A stretch of 64,000 nt of DNA, taken from the NCBI GenBank assembly GCA_946407815.1, contig CAMJPB010000001.1, positions 62,001 to 126,000 of the forward strand, in the 5' to 3' direction. This document shows, piece by piece, positions 34,092-42,687 of this stretch (position 1 is the stretch's first letter; the number at the start of each line of letters is the position of its first letter). A program made the translations under genes and the position numbers. The stretch comes from an uncultured Caryophanales bacterium. Lineage in GTDB: Bacteria; Bacillota_I; Bacilli_A; RFN20; CAG-826. The notes under the pieces were generated by a model. The model had not been told where the DNA came from. It made no database searches and saw nothing but the letters and a program-made list of their open reading frames with translations.

Positions 34092-34930
34092 AAAAGATCC
34101 TCGCCAAAACATATATTTATTTCATTCTCCTACTCATGTATCTTCCTATTTTGGTGTTGATGGCATTCTCATTTTCATCAAACACAACTATAGTTGAAGG
34201 TTACAAGTTCTCTGGAGAATTATGGGCTAATTTATTTGATCCAAGCACCAAGATTTCCCAAGAAATTTGGACAGCACTTGGCAATACCTTATTAGTGGCC
34301 ATTAGCTCTGCTGTTGTTGCAACCATTTTAGGTACAATGGGTGCGATTGGAGCCTTCTATTCAAAGAAGAGAGCCCAAAAGGGTATTGAAATTTCAACAC
34401 AAATTCCAGTTTCTAACCCAGAAATTGTTATGGCTTTATCATTGGTCGTTATGTTTGTCTTTATTGGCATCAAGTTCAATTTCTGGACATTACTTATTGG
34501 TCACGTTGTCCTTGGATTACCATTTGTTTACTTATCAGTTAGACCAAAACTTATTCAAATGGATCCAAGTTTATACGAAGCTGCTTTAGACTTAGGATGT
34601 AAGCCAAGCAAAGCTTTAGGAAAGGTTGTTTTCCCTCAAATTATGCCTGGTATTGTTTCAGGTTTCTTACTGTCAGTGACTTTGTCACTAGATGACTTCA
34701 TTGTTACTGCCTTTACCCGTGGTCCAGGTTTATTAAGCGGCAACAAGACAATAGAAACTTTATCAACATTAATTCAGGCTAAACTCAAAAAAGGTGCTAT
34801 TCCACCTGAAATGAGACCATTAACCACAATTATTTTCTTCGTCGTTCTTATTTTTGCGATTGTTATGTCTATTGTACGTAACAAAAATGCAAACAAAACA
34901 AAAGAAAGGAAGGGTAGAGCAAATGCATAA
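34085..34930 (+). CDS. potC: Polyamine ABC transporter permease PotC
   Basis: 281 residues from ATG 34085 (MVKKILAKTYIYFILLLMYL). An earlier in-frame ATG at 33983 lies deep inside potB and is not used. Six TM helices; the EAA loop is YEAALDLGCKPSKALGKVVF. It forms the second half of the channel with PotB. It overlaps potD by 8 bases. Confidence 0.92.
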   Translation: MVKKILAKTYIYFILLLMYLPILVLMAFSFSSNTTIVEGYKFSGELWANLFDPSTKISQEIWTALGNTLLVAISSAVVATILGTMGAIGAFYSKKRAQKGIEISTQIPVSNPEIVMALSLVVMFVFIGIKFNFWTLLIGHVVLGLPFVYLSVRPKLIQMDPSLYEAALDLGCKPSKALGKVVFPQIMPGIVSGFLLSVTLSLDDFIVTAFTRGPGLLSGNKTIETLSTLIQAKLKKGAIPPEMRPLTTIIFFVVLIFAIVMSIVRNKNANKTKERKGRANA

Positions 34931-36539
34931 ATTATCTAAATCTATATTTTTCCTTCCACTTTTGATGGGAAGCGCAGCCTTGCTCGGAGGATGTGACTCT
35001 AAGAGCGATGTTCGTGTTTTAAGAGTTTTAAACTGTGAAGACTATATTTACGAGTACGCTGAAGAAGACATAGATTACCAAGTTGAAGGTCAAAACTGGT
35101 ACACAGAAGATGTTATGGATCAATTTGTCGATTATTGGGCTGACACTCATGATGGCGAAGAGATCGATTATGTTTATGACACATTTGATACAAATGAGAC
35201 CATGTTTAACGAGCTTAAAACTGGTAAAACATCTTATGATGTTATCGTGCCTTCAGATTACATGATTCAAAAGCTCATCTCAAATGATATGCTTCATAAG
35301 ATTTCTGACGAAAATAAAGATGCTTTATGGGCAAACATTTCAGGTTATTTGAAAGATGAGTTTGATAATATCAAAGCTGTCTATGAAAACGAAGACAAAT
35401 CAGTTCATAAAGAATACGCTTTAAGCGAATTCTCAGTTCCTTATATGTGGGGTACAGTTGGCTTAATGTACAACCCATCTTATTACACTGAAAATTCAGA
35501 TTTAACTGAAGAAGAAGTGCATAAATTATTTGAAGATTGGGACAGTCTGTACACAAACGACGCCGTTAAAGGAACTTATTCAATCAAAGATTCTGTTCGT
35601 GATACTTATGCTGTTTCCTTAGTTCACGCTTATAGAGACGAAATTGCAAATTTAACTGAAGAAAACGTTAAAAATGGTGTTCTTGGTGAGGTTTTCAATA
35701 GACACGCTCCAGAAGAAATGGCTGTTGTTAAAGCAGATATGCTCAAACTTAAAGAGTGCGCATTTGGTTTTGAATGTGACTCTGGAAAAACCGATATGGT
35801 TGATCAAAAAGTCGGAGCAAATATGTGCTGGAGTGGTGATGCCACATGGGCAATTACAGAGGCTAGGGATGAGGATGATGAGTCCAATAACTTAGACTTA
35901 TATTATTCAATTCCAACCTCCTATAATGGAGTTGAAGGCAAAGGTGCATCAAACATTTGGTTTGATGGATTATGTATGCCTAAAAACACTGACCATGAGG
36001 ATAACTTAAGCGAAGAAGAAAAAGCTCAATACGAATTAGCAGAAGAATTCATCAAGTTTATGTCCACACCTGAAATCGCTGCACAAAACTGTTATTGTGT
36101 TGGCTACACTCCTGGTGTTGCAGGCGACGCAATGCTTGATTACATGCTTGATTGCTATGACATTAGTGATGATCTTCCAGAATCTCCAGTGTTAGGCGAA
36201 GATTATGTTGAATATGATTTAACATATTTCTTCGATTATGAAAGCTATAAAGACGGTATTAGTACAGTTGTCTTTAAAGCCGACCCTGACACCGCTAAAA
36301 GGGAGCTTGCTGCCCAATATCCTGAGCAATCTATTTTAAATAGACTTGCTGTTATGAAGGATTTTGGAACAGAAGATAATGCCCGTTTGTTAGACATGTG
36401 GGAACAAGTCCGTACAAACGCACTCCCATTATGGGGAATTATTGTTCTAGCGGTGGAAGGTGCAGCTGTTATCGCTTTCGTTTCATGTGCGATTGTGCGT
36501 AAGTCACAACGCAAGAAAGATAAGAAGAATCGTTCTTAA
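34923..36539 (+). CDS. potD: Polyamine-binding lipoprotein PotD, enlarged and C-terminally anchored
   Basis: 538 residues from ATG 34923 (SD GGAAGGG). Lipobox LLGGC (Cys 24). The periplasmic-binding fold has LRVLNCEDYIYEY, YDVIVPSDYMIQKL and MCWSGDATWAI. Standard PotD is about 350 residues. Here there are acidic inserts and a C-terminal helix (LWGIIVLAVEGAAVIAFVSC) plus a basic tail. It would be doubly anchored: lipid at the N-terminus and a TM helix at the C-terminus. Polyamine binding is inferred from the operon. Confidence 0.9.
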   Translation: MHKLSKSIFFLPLLMGSAALLGGCDSKSDVRVLRVLNCEDYIYEYAEEDIDYQVEGQNWYTEDVMDQFVDYWADTHDGEEIDYVYDTFDTNETMFNELKTGKTSYDVIVPSDYMIQKLISNDMLHKISDENKDALWANISGYLKDEFDNIKAVYENEDKSVHKEYALSEFSVPYMWGTVGLMYNPSYYTENSDLTEEEVHKLFEDWDSLYTNDAVKGTYSIKDSVRDTYAVSLVHAYRDEIANLTEENVKNGVLGEVFNRHAPEEMAVVKADMLKLKECAFGFECDSGKTDMVDQKVGANMCWSGDATWAITEARDEDDESNNLDLYYSIPTSYNGVEGKGASNIWFDGLCMPKNTDHEDNLSEEEKAQYELAEEFIKFMSTPEIAAQNCYCVGYTPGVAGDAMLDYMLDCYDISDDLPESPVLGEDYVEYDLTYFFDYESYKDGISTVVFKADPDTAKRELAAQYPEQSILNRLAVMKDFGTEDNARLLDMWEQVRTNALPLWGIIVLAVEGAAVIAFVSCAIVRKSQRKKDKKNRS

Positions 36540-36545
36540 TAACCC

Positions 36546-37307
36546 TTAGTTATTATATATCTTATAGATATATTCCATATCGAAGATTAGTCGTGGGTAA
36601 GAAACCGCGACTATTTTTCTGCTTTCTTCTTTTTTGACTTCGCTGTTGACGTATCTTGCTTTTGGTCGAATAACAAATGGGCCGATGTGAACACATTTTT
36701 CCATGTATTCCCAGCTCTTCTTATCGATGTGACGTCTAAATTCACTTCGAGTGATGAAGAAACCATAATCGATATCGCCATGATAAAGGATTTCTGCGCG
36801 ATCAGCGTTTTTATCAACACCTTGCCACATGACTCTATCAGCGAATGCCTTGATAAATTCTTTGCTAGAGTTAAAAGCATTGTTGATTTGTTTTATTTCT
36901 TCATTAAATTTGAATCTAATTTCAACAGAAGAAATTCTTTTTTGACCACTTCCATCGGTTGTGCCATCGCCATAATGGTAAAGAAGATAGTTGTGAATGA
37001 TTCTTTCATCTATCTTTTGTTCTCTTAAGAATTCAAGAAATGAAAAGATATTTTCCATGTGTAAATGTTCGCATAAACCTGATTTTAATGATGCAAAGTG
37101 GTAGTCATTCTTTTGATAAATGCAGACATCCGGTTTGCAAATGTTATCAGTTTTTACACATTTGATTTTTTCATTTTTGTCCAAATTCGGAAAAATGAAA
37201 GCGATAAAATGCTTTAGATTTGGATTCAATTCGTCAACTTTTTTGTCGTTAATTGCTTTGGCAAATTTATCTTCAAATTCTAATCCGGCTTGGTATGCAG
37301 GATTCAT
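36546..37307 (-). CDS. Hypothetical protein, possible PD-(D/E)XK-like nuclease
   Basis: 253 residues from ATG 37307, with a perfect AAAGGAGGTG ribosome site. CKPDVCIYQKND followed by YHFASLKSG has the spacing of a PD-(D/E)XK core (PD, then hydrophobic-x-K), a weak hint of a nuclease. HYGDGTTDGSGQKR and YGFFITRSEFRRHIDKK are other distinctive parts. There is no TM or signal. It shares a promoter element with the ORF6N-PLD gene at 10751. The function is not established. Confidence 0.5.
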   Translation of the reverse strand: MNPAYQAGLEFEDKFAKAINDKKVDELNPNLKHFIAFIFPNLDKNEKIKCVKTDNICKPDVCIYQKNDYHFASLKSGLCEHLHMENIFSFLEFLREQKIDERIIHNYLLYHYGDGTTDGSGQKRISSVEIRFKFNEEIKQINNAFNSSKEFIKAFADRVMWQGVDKNADRAEILYHGDIDYGFFITRSEFRRHIDKKSWEYMEKCVHIGPFVIRPKARYVNSEVKKEESRKIVAVSYPRLIFDMEYIYKIYNN

Positions 37308-37349
37308 ATTTTCACCTCCTTTCTGAGGGCATTGCTGTTTTTCTCCCTC

Positions 37350-37386
37350 TATATACCTATTACGGGTCAAAATGGCATTTTGGCTA
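37350..37386 (-). promoter_or_regulatory. Shared promoter element, copy 2
   Basis: Minus strand: TAGCCAA (37380-37386), twelve bases, ACCCGTAATAGGTATATA (37350-37367). It differs from copy 1 (10700-10736) at one base of the long block, with equal spacing. Confidence 0.6.
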
Positions 37387-37508
37387 AAAAACTTTTTTTA
37401 AAATTTTTTACTAAGTAAAAATTTTTAAGAATTTTTGCGACTTTAAATTATTTATTTGTAAAATCTAACTTGTTAGACGTTTCATTGAGTGCTATAATTT
37501 ACCACGCT

Positions 37509-37582
37509 GGTTCCTTAGCCAAGTGGTAAGGCAATTGACTGCAACTCAATGAGCGTCGGTTCAACTCTGACAGGAACCTCCA
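37509..37582 (+). tRNA. tRNA-Cys (GCA)
   Basis: Acceptor GGTTCCT/AGGAACC, anticodon loop CT-GCA-AC, encoded CCA. A TATAAT lies shortly upstream (about 37493). Confidence 0.95.
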
Positions 37583-37648
37583 ACTTATTAAAAAAGCGCT
37601 TGATAATCAAATACAAAATGATAAGATAATTGAGCGCTTCAACATAAT

Positions 37649-37725
37649 GCGCCTATAGCTCAATTGGATAGAGTATCAGACTACGAATCTGAGGGTTACA
37701 GGTTCGATTCCTGTTAGGCGCGCCA
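37649..37725 (+). tRNA. tRNA-Arg (ACG)
   Basis: Acceptor GCGCCTA/TAGGCGC, anticodon loop CT-ACG-AA, T-loop TTCGATT, encoded CCA. A34 would be read as inosine. Confidence 0.96.
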
Positions 37726-37761
37726 AAGTAAATAAGCCAACAAAACCAAAAAAAGAAAATT

Positions 37762-37839
37762 CGGGGCGTAGCGCAGCTTGGTTACCGCACTTGATTTGGG
37801 ATCAAGGGATCAAGAGTTCAAATCTCTTCGCCCCGACCA
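37762..37839 (+). tRNA. tRNA-Pro (TGG)
   Basis: Acceptor CGGGGCG/CGCCCCG, anticodon loop TT-TGG-GA, T-loop TTCAAAT, encoded CCA. Confidence 0.96.
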
Positions 37840-37851
37840 TGAAAAGAATTA

Positions 37852-37873
37852 AACACCTGTTGGTGTTTTTTTC
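37852..37873 (+). terminator. Terminator of the Cys-Arg-Pro tRNA cluster
   Basis: ACACC-tgt-TGGTGT hairpin with a T-run. Confidence 0.75.
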
Positions 37874-37989
37874 TTGTCGGCGAAGAATTTGACCTTGAAT
37901 CCCGTTGTTGAAAAGTTGACCAAAATAAAAAGTATTTGTATATACAAAAAAATCTTGTAAAATATTTCAGTATTTTCGAGGAATCATAT

Positions 37990-38958
37990 ATGAAAAAGTT
38001 TGTCCCTATTTTATTAGCCGTTGTAACAATTTTAGCATGTATCGCTTTAGGATTAGCCAAAGGTGTGGAGCTTGATGCGACACAATACGAAACAATGGTG
38101 GTGCTCGCAATTATTGCAGGAGCGAGTGCATTATATTGTTTCGTTGCTGGAGAATTATCTAGGAATAATTCCCAGATGGATAAATTATGGAGCGTTCTTC
38201 CGATAGCTTACGTTTGGGTTATTGCCGCTATGGGCGAATTCAGATGGAGATTAATTATCATTGCCATTATTGTCACTCTTTGGGGCGCAAGACTTACATA
38301 TAATTTCGCAAAAAAAGGCGCGTATTCAATCAAATTTTGGTCTGGTGAAGAAGATTACCGCTGGGTTTATCTTCGTAAGCAAAAACCATTCACAAATAGG
38401 TTTATTTGGGGAATCTTTGATTTATTCTTCATCAGCATTTTCCAAAACGCAGTAGTTTTAGGAATTACATTACCTGCAGTTGCAATAATGACCTCTGATG
38501 CACCGTTCTCAATTATTGACTTAATTGCTGGTATTTTAATGGCGTCCGCCCTCCTTTACGAAGTAATTGCAGACAGACAACAAAACGCATTCCAAGTCAA
38601 AAAATATGAATATTTAAACAAAGGAATGAAGCTTGAAGATCTTCCTGAACCTTATAGCAGAGGATTCAATATTACGGGTCTTTGGTCTCGCTCAAGACAT
38701 CCAAACTACATTGGCGAGCAAATGATTTGGATTTCACTATATTTATTCACTATCGGCGCAGAAGTTGCCCACTATGGTGTATTTAACTGGTCAATTGTTG
38801 GCTCAGCACTGTTAGTGCTCATCTTCGTTGGCAGTTCTCGTATGGCTGAAGGGATCTCTGTTGCAAAATATCCAGAATACGTTGAATACCAAAAACAAGT
38901 ATTTAAATACTTACCAATTAGAAAGTACAAAGAAAATAATAGTGTGGTTAACTCATAA
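37990..38958 (+). CDS. DUF1295 membrane protein (steroid-reductase/ICMT-like)
   Basis: 322 residues from ATG 37990. Six or more TM helices. The conserved C-terminal block GLWSRSRHPNYIGEQMIWIS carries the RHPNYxGE motif shared by DUF1295, isoprenylcysteine methyltransferases and 5-alpha reductases, and binds a nucleotide-type cofactor there. The substrate is unknown. The gene sits alone between tRNA clusters. Confidence 0.85.
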   Translation: MKKFVPILLAVVTILACIALGLAKGVELDATQYETMVVLAIIAGASALYCFVAGELSRNNSQMDKLWSVLPIAYVWVIAAMGEFRWRLIIIAIIVTLWGARLTYNFAKKGAYSIKFWSGEEDYRWVYLRKQKPFTNRFIWGIFDLFFISIFQNAVVLGITLPAVAIMTSDAPFSIIDLIAGILMASALLYEVIADRQQNAFQVKKYEYLNKGMKLEDLPEPYSRGFNITGLWSRSRHPNYIGEQMIWISLYLFTIGAEVAHYGVFNWSIVGSALLVLIFVGSSRMAEGISVAKYPEYVEYQKQVFKYLPIRKYKENNSVVNS

Positions 38959-39025
38959 ATTTTTCTTGAAAATTTGAATTAATCAAATATAATATACAAA
39001 CTGTAAGTCAAATCTTACGGTTTAT

Positions 39026-39101
39026 GGGTCTGTAGCTCATCTGGGAGAGCGCCTGATTTGCATTCAGGAGGTAGAGAGTTCGATCCTCTTCAGATCCACC
39101 A
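39026..39101 (+). tRNA. tRNA-Ala (TGC)
   Basis: Anticodon loop TT-TGC-AT, D-arm AGCTCATCTGGGAGAGC, T-loop TTCGATC, encoded CCA. Acceptor GGGTCTG/CAGATCC has one G-T pair. Confidence 0.95.
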
Positions 39102-39150
39102 TTTAGTTTACAACCTCCCAAATGCAAATCATGTTTGGGAGCAATTATAT

Positions 39151-39227
39151 GGCTGAGTAGCTCAGCTGGTTAGAGCAGGGAGCTCATACCTCCAAGATCG
39201 GCAGTTCAAACCTGTCCTCAGCTACCA
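39151..39227 (+). tRNA. tRNA-Met (CAT), elongator
   Basis: Acceptor GGCTGAG/CTCAGCT with a G1-T72 pair, anticodon loop CT-CAT-AC, T-loop TTCAAAC, encoded CCA. Called elongator Met because the initiator and an Ile2-like CAT tRNA are found elsewhere. Ile2 remains possible. Confidence 0.85.
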
Positions 39228-39239
39228 AAGTAAAAAAGG

Positions 39240-39274
39240 AAGGCACTAGCTATCAAACTAATGCCTTTTTATTT
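39240..39274 (+). terminator. Terminator of the Ala-Met tRNA pair
   Basis: AGGCACTAG / CTAATGCCT hairpin with a T-rich tail. Confidence 0.7.
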
Positions 39275-39296
39275 TCTTTAGTGATATAATCACTTT

Positions 39297-39917
39297 ATGG
39301 CATTTTTTAAACACATTGCATCATCTTTTATAAAAGATAGAGTTAGTAATACTACAACGGCATTTCAATTAATTATTGCTGATTTTAAGCGTTATATTTT
39401 AATTTTAAAATACGTTTTCTTAGCATTTTCTGCTGGAACAGTTATTTTTAATATTTGCACCGACACAGGTAATTTAGTTATTAATTGTCTCTTATTAGGT
39501 TTATTAGTGGTGTACACAGTTGTGGACGCTATTTTACGACAAAAAGAGATGGTAAATCCAACTAAAAAAGTTCGTCTTATTTATGCTTGGTTAAAAATTA
39601 TTTTAAACGCAGCAGCCTTAACGAGCTCCTTGTACTCACTTTATAGTGCCACCGCAAGTGAAGTAAAACCATTTTCAATTGTTCTTGCAACATTATCAAT
39701 GATAATGTTTATTATCAAAGTAGTGGTGGAAATTTGTTTAGATATTTTCGCTAGCAAGTGGGTATTGCTTAAAAACGCGATGATCATGGATGCAAAAGAA
39801 CATCCGAATACAAGTGGCAAAATTTTTGCTCCTTTTGTTGGAGACGTTGAAGAAGTCGACGCAAAAGAGTCGGTGGTGGCAAGAATAAATAAAAAACAAA
39901 ATAAGAACTTAAAATAA
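39297..39917 (+). CDS. Hypothetical membrane protein
   Basis: 206 residues with four hydrophobic helices (about 35-52, 60-80, 95-118, 127-150) and a charged cytoplasmic tail. TATAAT (39285-39290) ends six bases before the ATG and there is no SD, so it is probably leaderless. I do not recognise the family. Confidence 0.6.
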   Translation: MAFFKHIASSFIKDRVSNTTTAFQLIIADFKRYILILKYVFLAFSAGTVIFNICTDTGNLVINCLLLGLLVVYTVVDAILRQKEMVNPTKKVRLIYAWLKIILNAAALTSSLYSLYSATASEVKPFSIVLATLSMIMFIIKVVVEICLDIFASKWVLLKNAMIMDAKEHPNTSGKIFAPFVGDVEEVDAKESVVARINKKQNKNLK

Positions 39918-39981
39918 CGCTTTTATATAAAACGTTATATGTCTATAATTGTTTATAAGGTAATTTCTGGGGGAATTAGTT

Positions 39982-40323
39982 ATGAAAAATAGAAAAGTAA
40001 GAGGACTAATTAGTGTATTCTTCGCTTTAACAATGGCTTTAAGCACTGGTGCTTTGCTTGCAAAGGCTAAAGCAAATAAACCTGTTGAAATCGTTTTAGC
40101 AGAAGGTGAAAGCGAAACTCCAGAACAAACTCCTGAAACTCCAGAAGAACAACCTGCTGAACAACCTATAGAGCAAGAGGAAACTCCAGCAGAACAACCT
40201 TCTGAATCTGAACAGTCTAATCCAATTACTCCAAAAAATATCTTTATGATATTTGCAAATGCGTTTAGAGATGCAATTAAAGATTTGATTCGTCATATCA
40301 AATCTTGGTTCAAAAGAGGATAA
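39982..40323 (+). CDS. Small secreted Glu/Pro-rich protein
   Basis: 113 residues: signal peptide (about 1-28, RGLISVFFALTMALSTGALL). A low-complexity stretch rich in Glu, Pro, Gln and Thr (ETPEQTPETPEEQPAEQP, about 45-80) follows, then an amphipathic basic C-terminal helix (FRDAIKDLIRHIKSWFKRG). The acidic linker plus cationic amphipathic helix is peptide-like and may bind membranes or wall polymers. SD GGGGGA. The inverted repeat ATAACG-n-CGTTAT (about 39914-39937) and TATAAT (about 39943) lie upstream. Confidence 0.6.
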   Translation: MKNRKVRGLISVFFALTMALSTGALLAKAKANKPVEIVLAEGESETPEQTPETPEEQPAEQPIEQEETPAEQPSESEQSNPITPKNIFMIFANAFRDAIKDLIRHIKSWFKRG

Positions 40324-40326
40324 TAA

Positions 40327-40353
40327 AAAAACTTCCCAAACCGGGAAGTTTTT
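40327..40353. terminator. Bidirectional terminator
   Basis: AAAAACTTCCC-aaacc-GGGAAGTTTTT between convergent genes. Confidence 0.85.
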
Positions 40354-40358
40354 AATAC

Positions 40359-41216
40359 TTACTTAAGTAACTTTTGAGCTTCTTTAGCGACGCCCAAGAA
40401 ATGTTTTCCAACCGCAAGGAAATCGATTCCATGAATCTTTCCTTCGCCTCTATAGTGCTTAATTAGAGCGACCAAATACCATTGAAGCGAGATGTCTATA
40501 CGCCATAAGGCGTAGCGCTTGAGCCCGTCTTTAACTGGGGTCAGTTTCTCGTATTCCTCCAAAAGGCGTTTGCCCTCTAAAGCATCTCCGTTACCAAAGG
40601 TACCGATATCATAAATTGGATCGTTGTTAGCTGCGAACTCAAAATCAATCAAATAATATTGATCATCATCAGAACGAACGATGTTACTCCTTTGGGCATC
40701 GTTATGAGCTAAAGCGAGTGGTTGAGAAAGCAAAAATTCTTTTTGAGCTTGCACTAAATCCCAAAGTTCATAAAATTCCTCATCAAATTTATCAGTGTGA
40801 GTTAATGCTTCTTTTTTGTAGTTTTCTAGTCTTCCTAAAGGATCGTAGTAGACTGAAGCTTTTTTATTTGATGAGTGAAATTTATATAAAAGCTCCGCGA
40901 CTTTTTTGTAATCAAAATTTTTAATTTTGTTTAATGATTCACCACGAATAAAACGGTTAATTTTGATGCCTTTTTTAAGGTCAAAATAAACGTTTTCGGA
41001 GGTGATTCCTAAATTAAATGCGATGTTTTGGGTTTCTTTTTCGAGATTACGGTCGACCATTTCATTAGCTTGAGCGGTTGATATGTAATATACATATTCG
41101 CCTTTGCTTGATTTAACAATGTAGGCTTCATTCATCATTCCGCCTACTAAAGTAGAAACGATTTCTGCGTCTTCGCCGATAACCTTTTTTAGTAATTCAA
41201 AATGTTCTTGTTTCAT
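40359..41216 (-). CDS. Choline kinase/LicA-like phosphotransferase
   Basis: 285 residues from ATG 41216. The aminoglycoside-phosphotransferase-like kinase fold has LAHNDAQRSNIV (catalytic HxD and Asn) and YYLIDFEFAANND (metal-binding DFE). LicA enzymes phosphorylate choline for decoration of surface polymers; ethanolamine is another possible substrate. It starts 4 bases after the stop of the upstream DUF2804 gene, so the two are coupled. A longer in-frame start at 41285 inside that gene is less likely. Confidence 0.78.
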   Translation of the reverse strand: MKQEHFELLKKVIGEDAEIVSTLVGGMMNEAYIVKSSKGEYVYYISTAQANEMVDRNLEKETQNIAFNLGITSENVYFDLKKGIKINRFIRGESLNKIKNFDYKKVAELLYKFHSSNKKASVYYDPLGRLENYKKEALTHTDKFDEEFYELWDLVQAQKEFLLSQPLALAHNDAQRSNIVRSDDDQYYLIDFEFAANNDPIYDIGTFGNGDALEGKRLLEEYEKLTPVKDGLKRYALWRIDISLQWYLVALIKHYRGEGKIHGIDFLAVGKHFLGVAKEAQKLLK

Positions 41217-41220
41217 ATTT

Positions 41221-42246
41221 TTACCATTTATTCGTAACTTTTTCGGCAAACCCAAGCATGTCCGCAAAGAAATATTCTTTGCCATCTACAACAATGTAGC
41301 CAGTGAATTTACCAAAAACTTGGTTTTGAAGTGACTTAATGATACCAACATTCATGTTAGCATGTCTATTCAAAATTGGAGTAAAGGTGAGATTTATATC
41401 TCCTGTTTGACTTCTAAATCTCCATGGCTCCATAAATGAGTCTTTTCCGTGTTTATCAAATGGGATGTCAAAGTGAACATCTTCGAGTTTATATGACTTG
41501 TCGTCAAAGAAGAAAATGTTCTCAGAGTGAGTGGAGGTGTCGCCAAAACCATAGCCTAAATTAAAGCCAAGTCTGTGGCCTTCATACTCACCTGATAATG
41601 AGGACCAGAACCAAGTATTTTTGTAAGTCCATACGCCTCTACCCCAGTCAAGAACACCAAAGGTGTTATCATTGAAATCTAAGATTTCTTCGCCGATTTT
41701 TACGTAGCCGTTACATCTAAGCAAATTGATCTTTTGGTTGTAGTAAAAATGGGCGTTTTTCTTAAATGGTGTAGCGACAACAATTGAGTCTTGGTTTGTC
41801 TCTTCTAGATAAAGGTCTAAACGAACATCTTTCTTGTCTTTTGTGAATTCTTTCCAAGTACAAGTGATGTGTCTTTTGTTGTTCTCGTGTTTGAAAGACA
41901 TTTCAACTTTTTTGCTCTTAAAAGCGACATCGCCAGTAACTGATGAAGAAGGAAGTTTGGTTTTACCAAAAGTAAACCATTTCATCACTGATTTTGTTAT
42001 TTCTAATGGCTTTTCGAAATTTAAATATGAAAGTGAGCACAAAGACATGTAGGAATTATCTGCAATTGTTAAAGCAACGCCATATTTTTGGTTACCAACG
42101 TAGTAATAATCCCATTCTTTAATGCGCATCTTTCCAGCTTTGATGTCGTTACGGTTATATTCTTTTACCAAAGAATTAGCGTAGCCTGCTTGAGTAAGAT
42201 TACCGTTAGCATCTAAAAGCTTTCCTGGATTTAATTTTGTTTGCAT
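41221..42246 (-). CDS. DUF2804 family protein
   Basis: 341 residues. Pattern typical of DUF2804: LDANGNLTQAGYA near the N-terminus, FGVLDWGRGVWTYKNTWFW (about 195-213) and HRLGFNLGYGFGD. It is predicted to be all-beta (lipocalin-like hydroxyneurosporene-synthase fold) with no signal peptide. The function is unknown; linkage to the LicA-like kinase hints at lipid or envelope metabolism. ATG 42246 with AAGGTAAA as a weak SD. Confidence 0.85.
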   Translation of the reverse strand: MQTKLNPGKLLDANGNLTQAGYANSLVKEYNRNDIKAGKMRIKEWDYYYVGNQKYGVALTIADNSYMSLCSLSYLNFEKPLEITKSVMKWFTFGKTKLPSSSVTGDVAFKSKKVEMSFKHENNKRHITCTWKEFTKDKKDVRLDLYLEETNQDSIVVATPFKKNAHFYYNQKINLLRCNGYVKIGEEILDFNDNTFGVLDWGRGVWTYKNTWFWSSLSGEYEGHRLGFNLGYGFGDTSTHSENIFFFDDKSYKLEDVHFDIPFDKHGKDSFMEPWRFRSQTGDINLTFTPILNRHANMNVGIIKSLQNQVFGKFTGYIVVDGKEYFFADMLGFAEKVTNKW

Positions 42247-42400
42247 ATATCTATGTTTACCTTTTTAAGTTAACTTAAGTTTGTAAACCATATTATATCA
42301 CTCGTGAATATACATTTATACAAGAGTTTTGCGCAAAATTATTAAAAATAACTAACAGAAAATTAGAAACTATGATATTCTATTTGCCGGACGACATTAA

Positions 42401-42475
42401 GGACCCATAGCTCAAAGGAAGAGCATTCGGCTCATAACCGACTGGTTGTAGTGTCAGGATCTACTGGGTCCACCA
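42401..42475 (+). tRNA. tRNA-Ile2 (CAT, lysidine type) with aberrant T-loop
   Basis: Acceptor GGACCCA/TGGGTCC and anticodon arm GGCTCATAACCG match Bacillus tRNA-Ile2, so C34 would become lysidine. Encoded CCA. The T-arm reads GTAG-TGTCAGGAT-CTAC: the usual TTCRA is absent, with G at 54 and G at 58 if the loop is GTCAGGA. Confidence 0.75.
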
Positions 42476-42480
42476 AAAAT

Positions 42481-42569
42481 GGAGAGATGGCTGAGCGGTC
42501 GAAAGCGGCGGTCTTGAAAACCGTTGTAGGGCTTCCCTACCTAGGGTTCGAATCCCTATCTCTCCGCCA
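42481..42569 (+). tRNA. tRNA-Ser (TGA)
   Basis: Acceptor GGAGAGA/TCTCTCC, anticodon loop CT-TGA-AA, long variable arm (GTAGGGCTTCCCTAC), T-loop TTCGAAT, encoded CCA. Confidence 0.96.
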
Positions 42570-42577
42570 GATGACAA

Positions 42578-42611
42578 ATTAACCTCGTTACTAAAGCGGG
42601 GTTTTAATTTT
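42578..42611 (+). terminator. Terminator of the Ile2-Ser tRNA pair
   Basis: AATTAACCTCG / CGGGGTTTTAATT hairpin with a T-rich tail. Confidence 0.65.
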
Positions 42612-42655
42612 GTAAAAATTTCCGTTTTGACTTTTTTATAACTATAAAAAAATAA

Positions 42656-42678
42656 AAGGCCTCATTTCTGAGACCTTA
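42656..42678 (-). terminator. Terminator of the DUF349 gene
   Basis: AAGGCCTCA / TGAGACCTT stem. The A-run at 42645-42655 gives the T-tail on the minus strand. Confidence 0.65.
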
Positions 42679-42687
42679 TTTGTTAAA

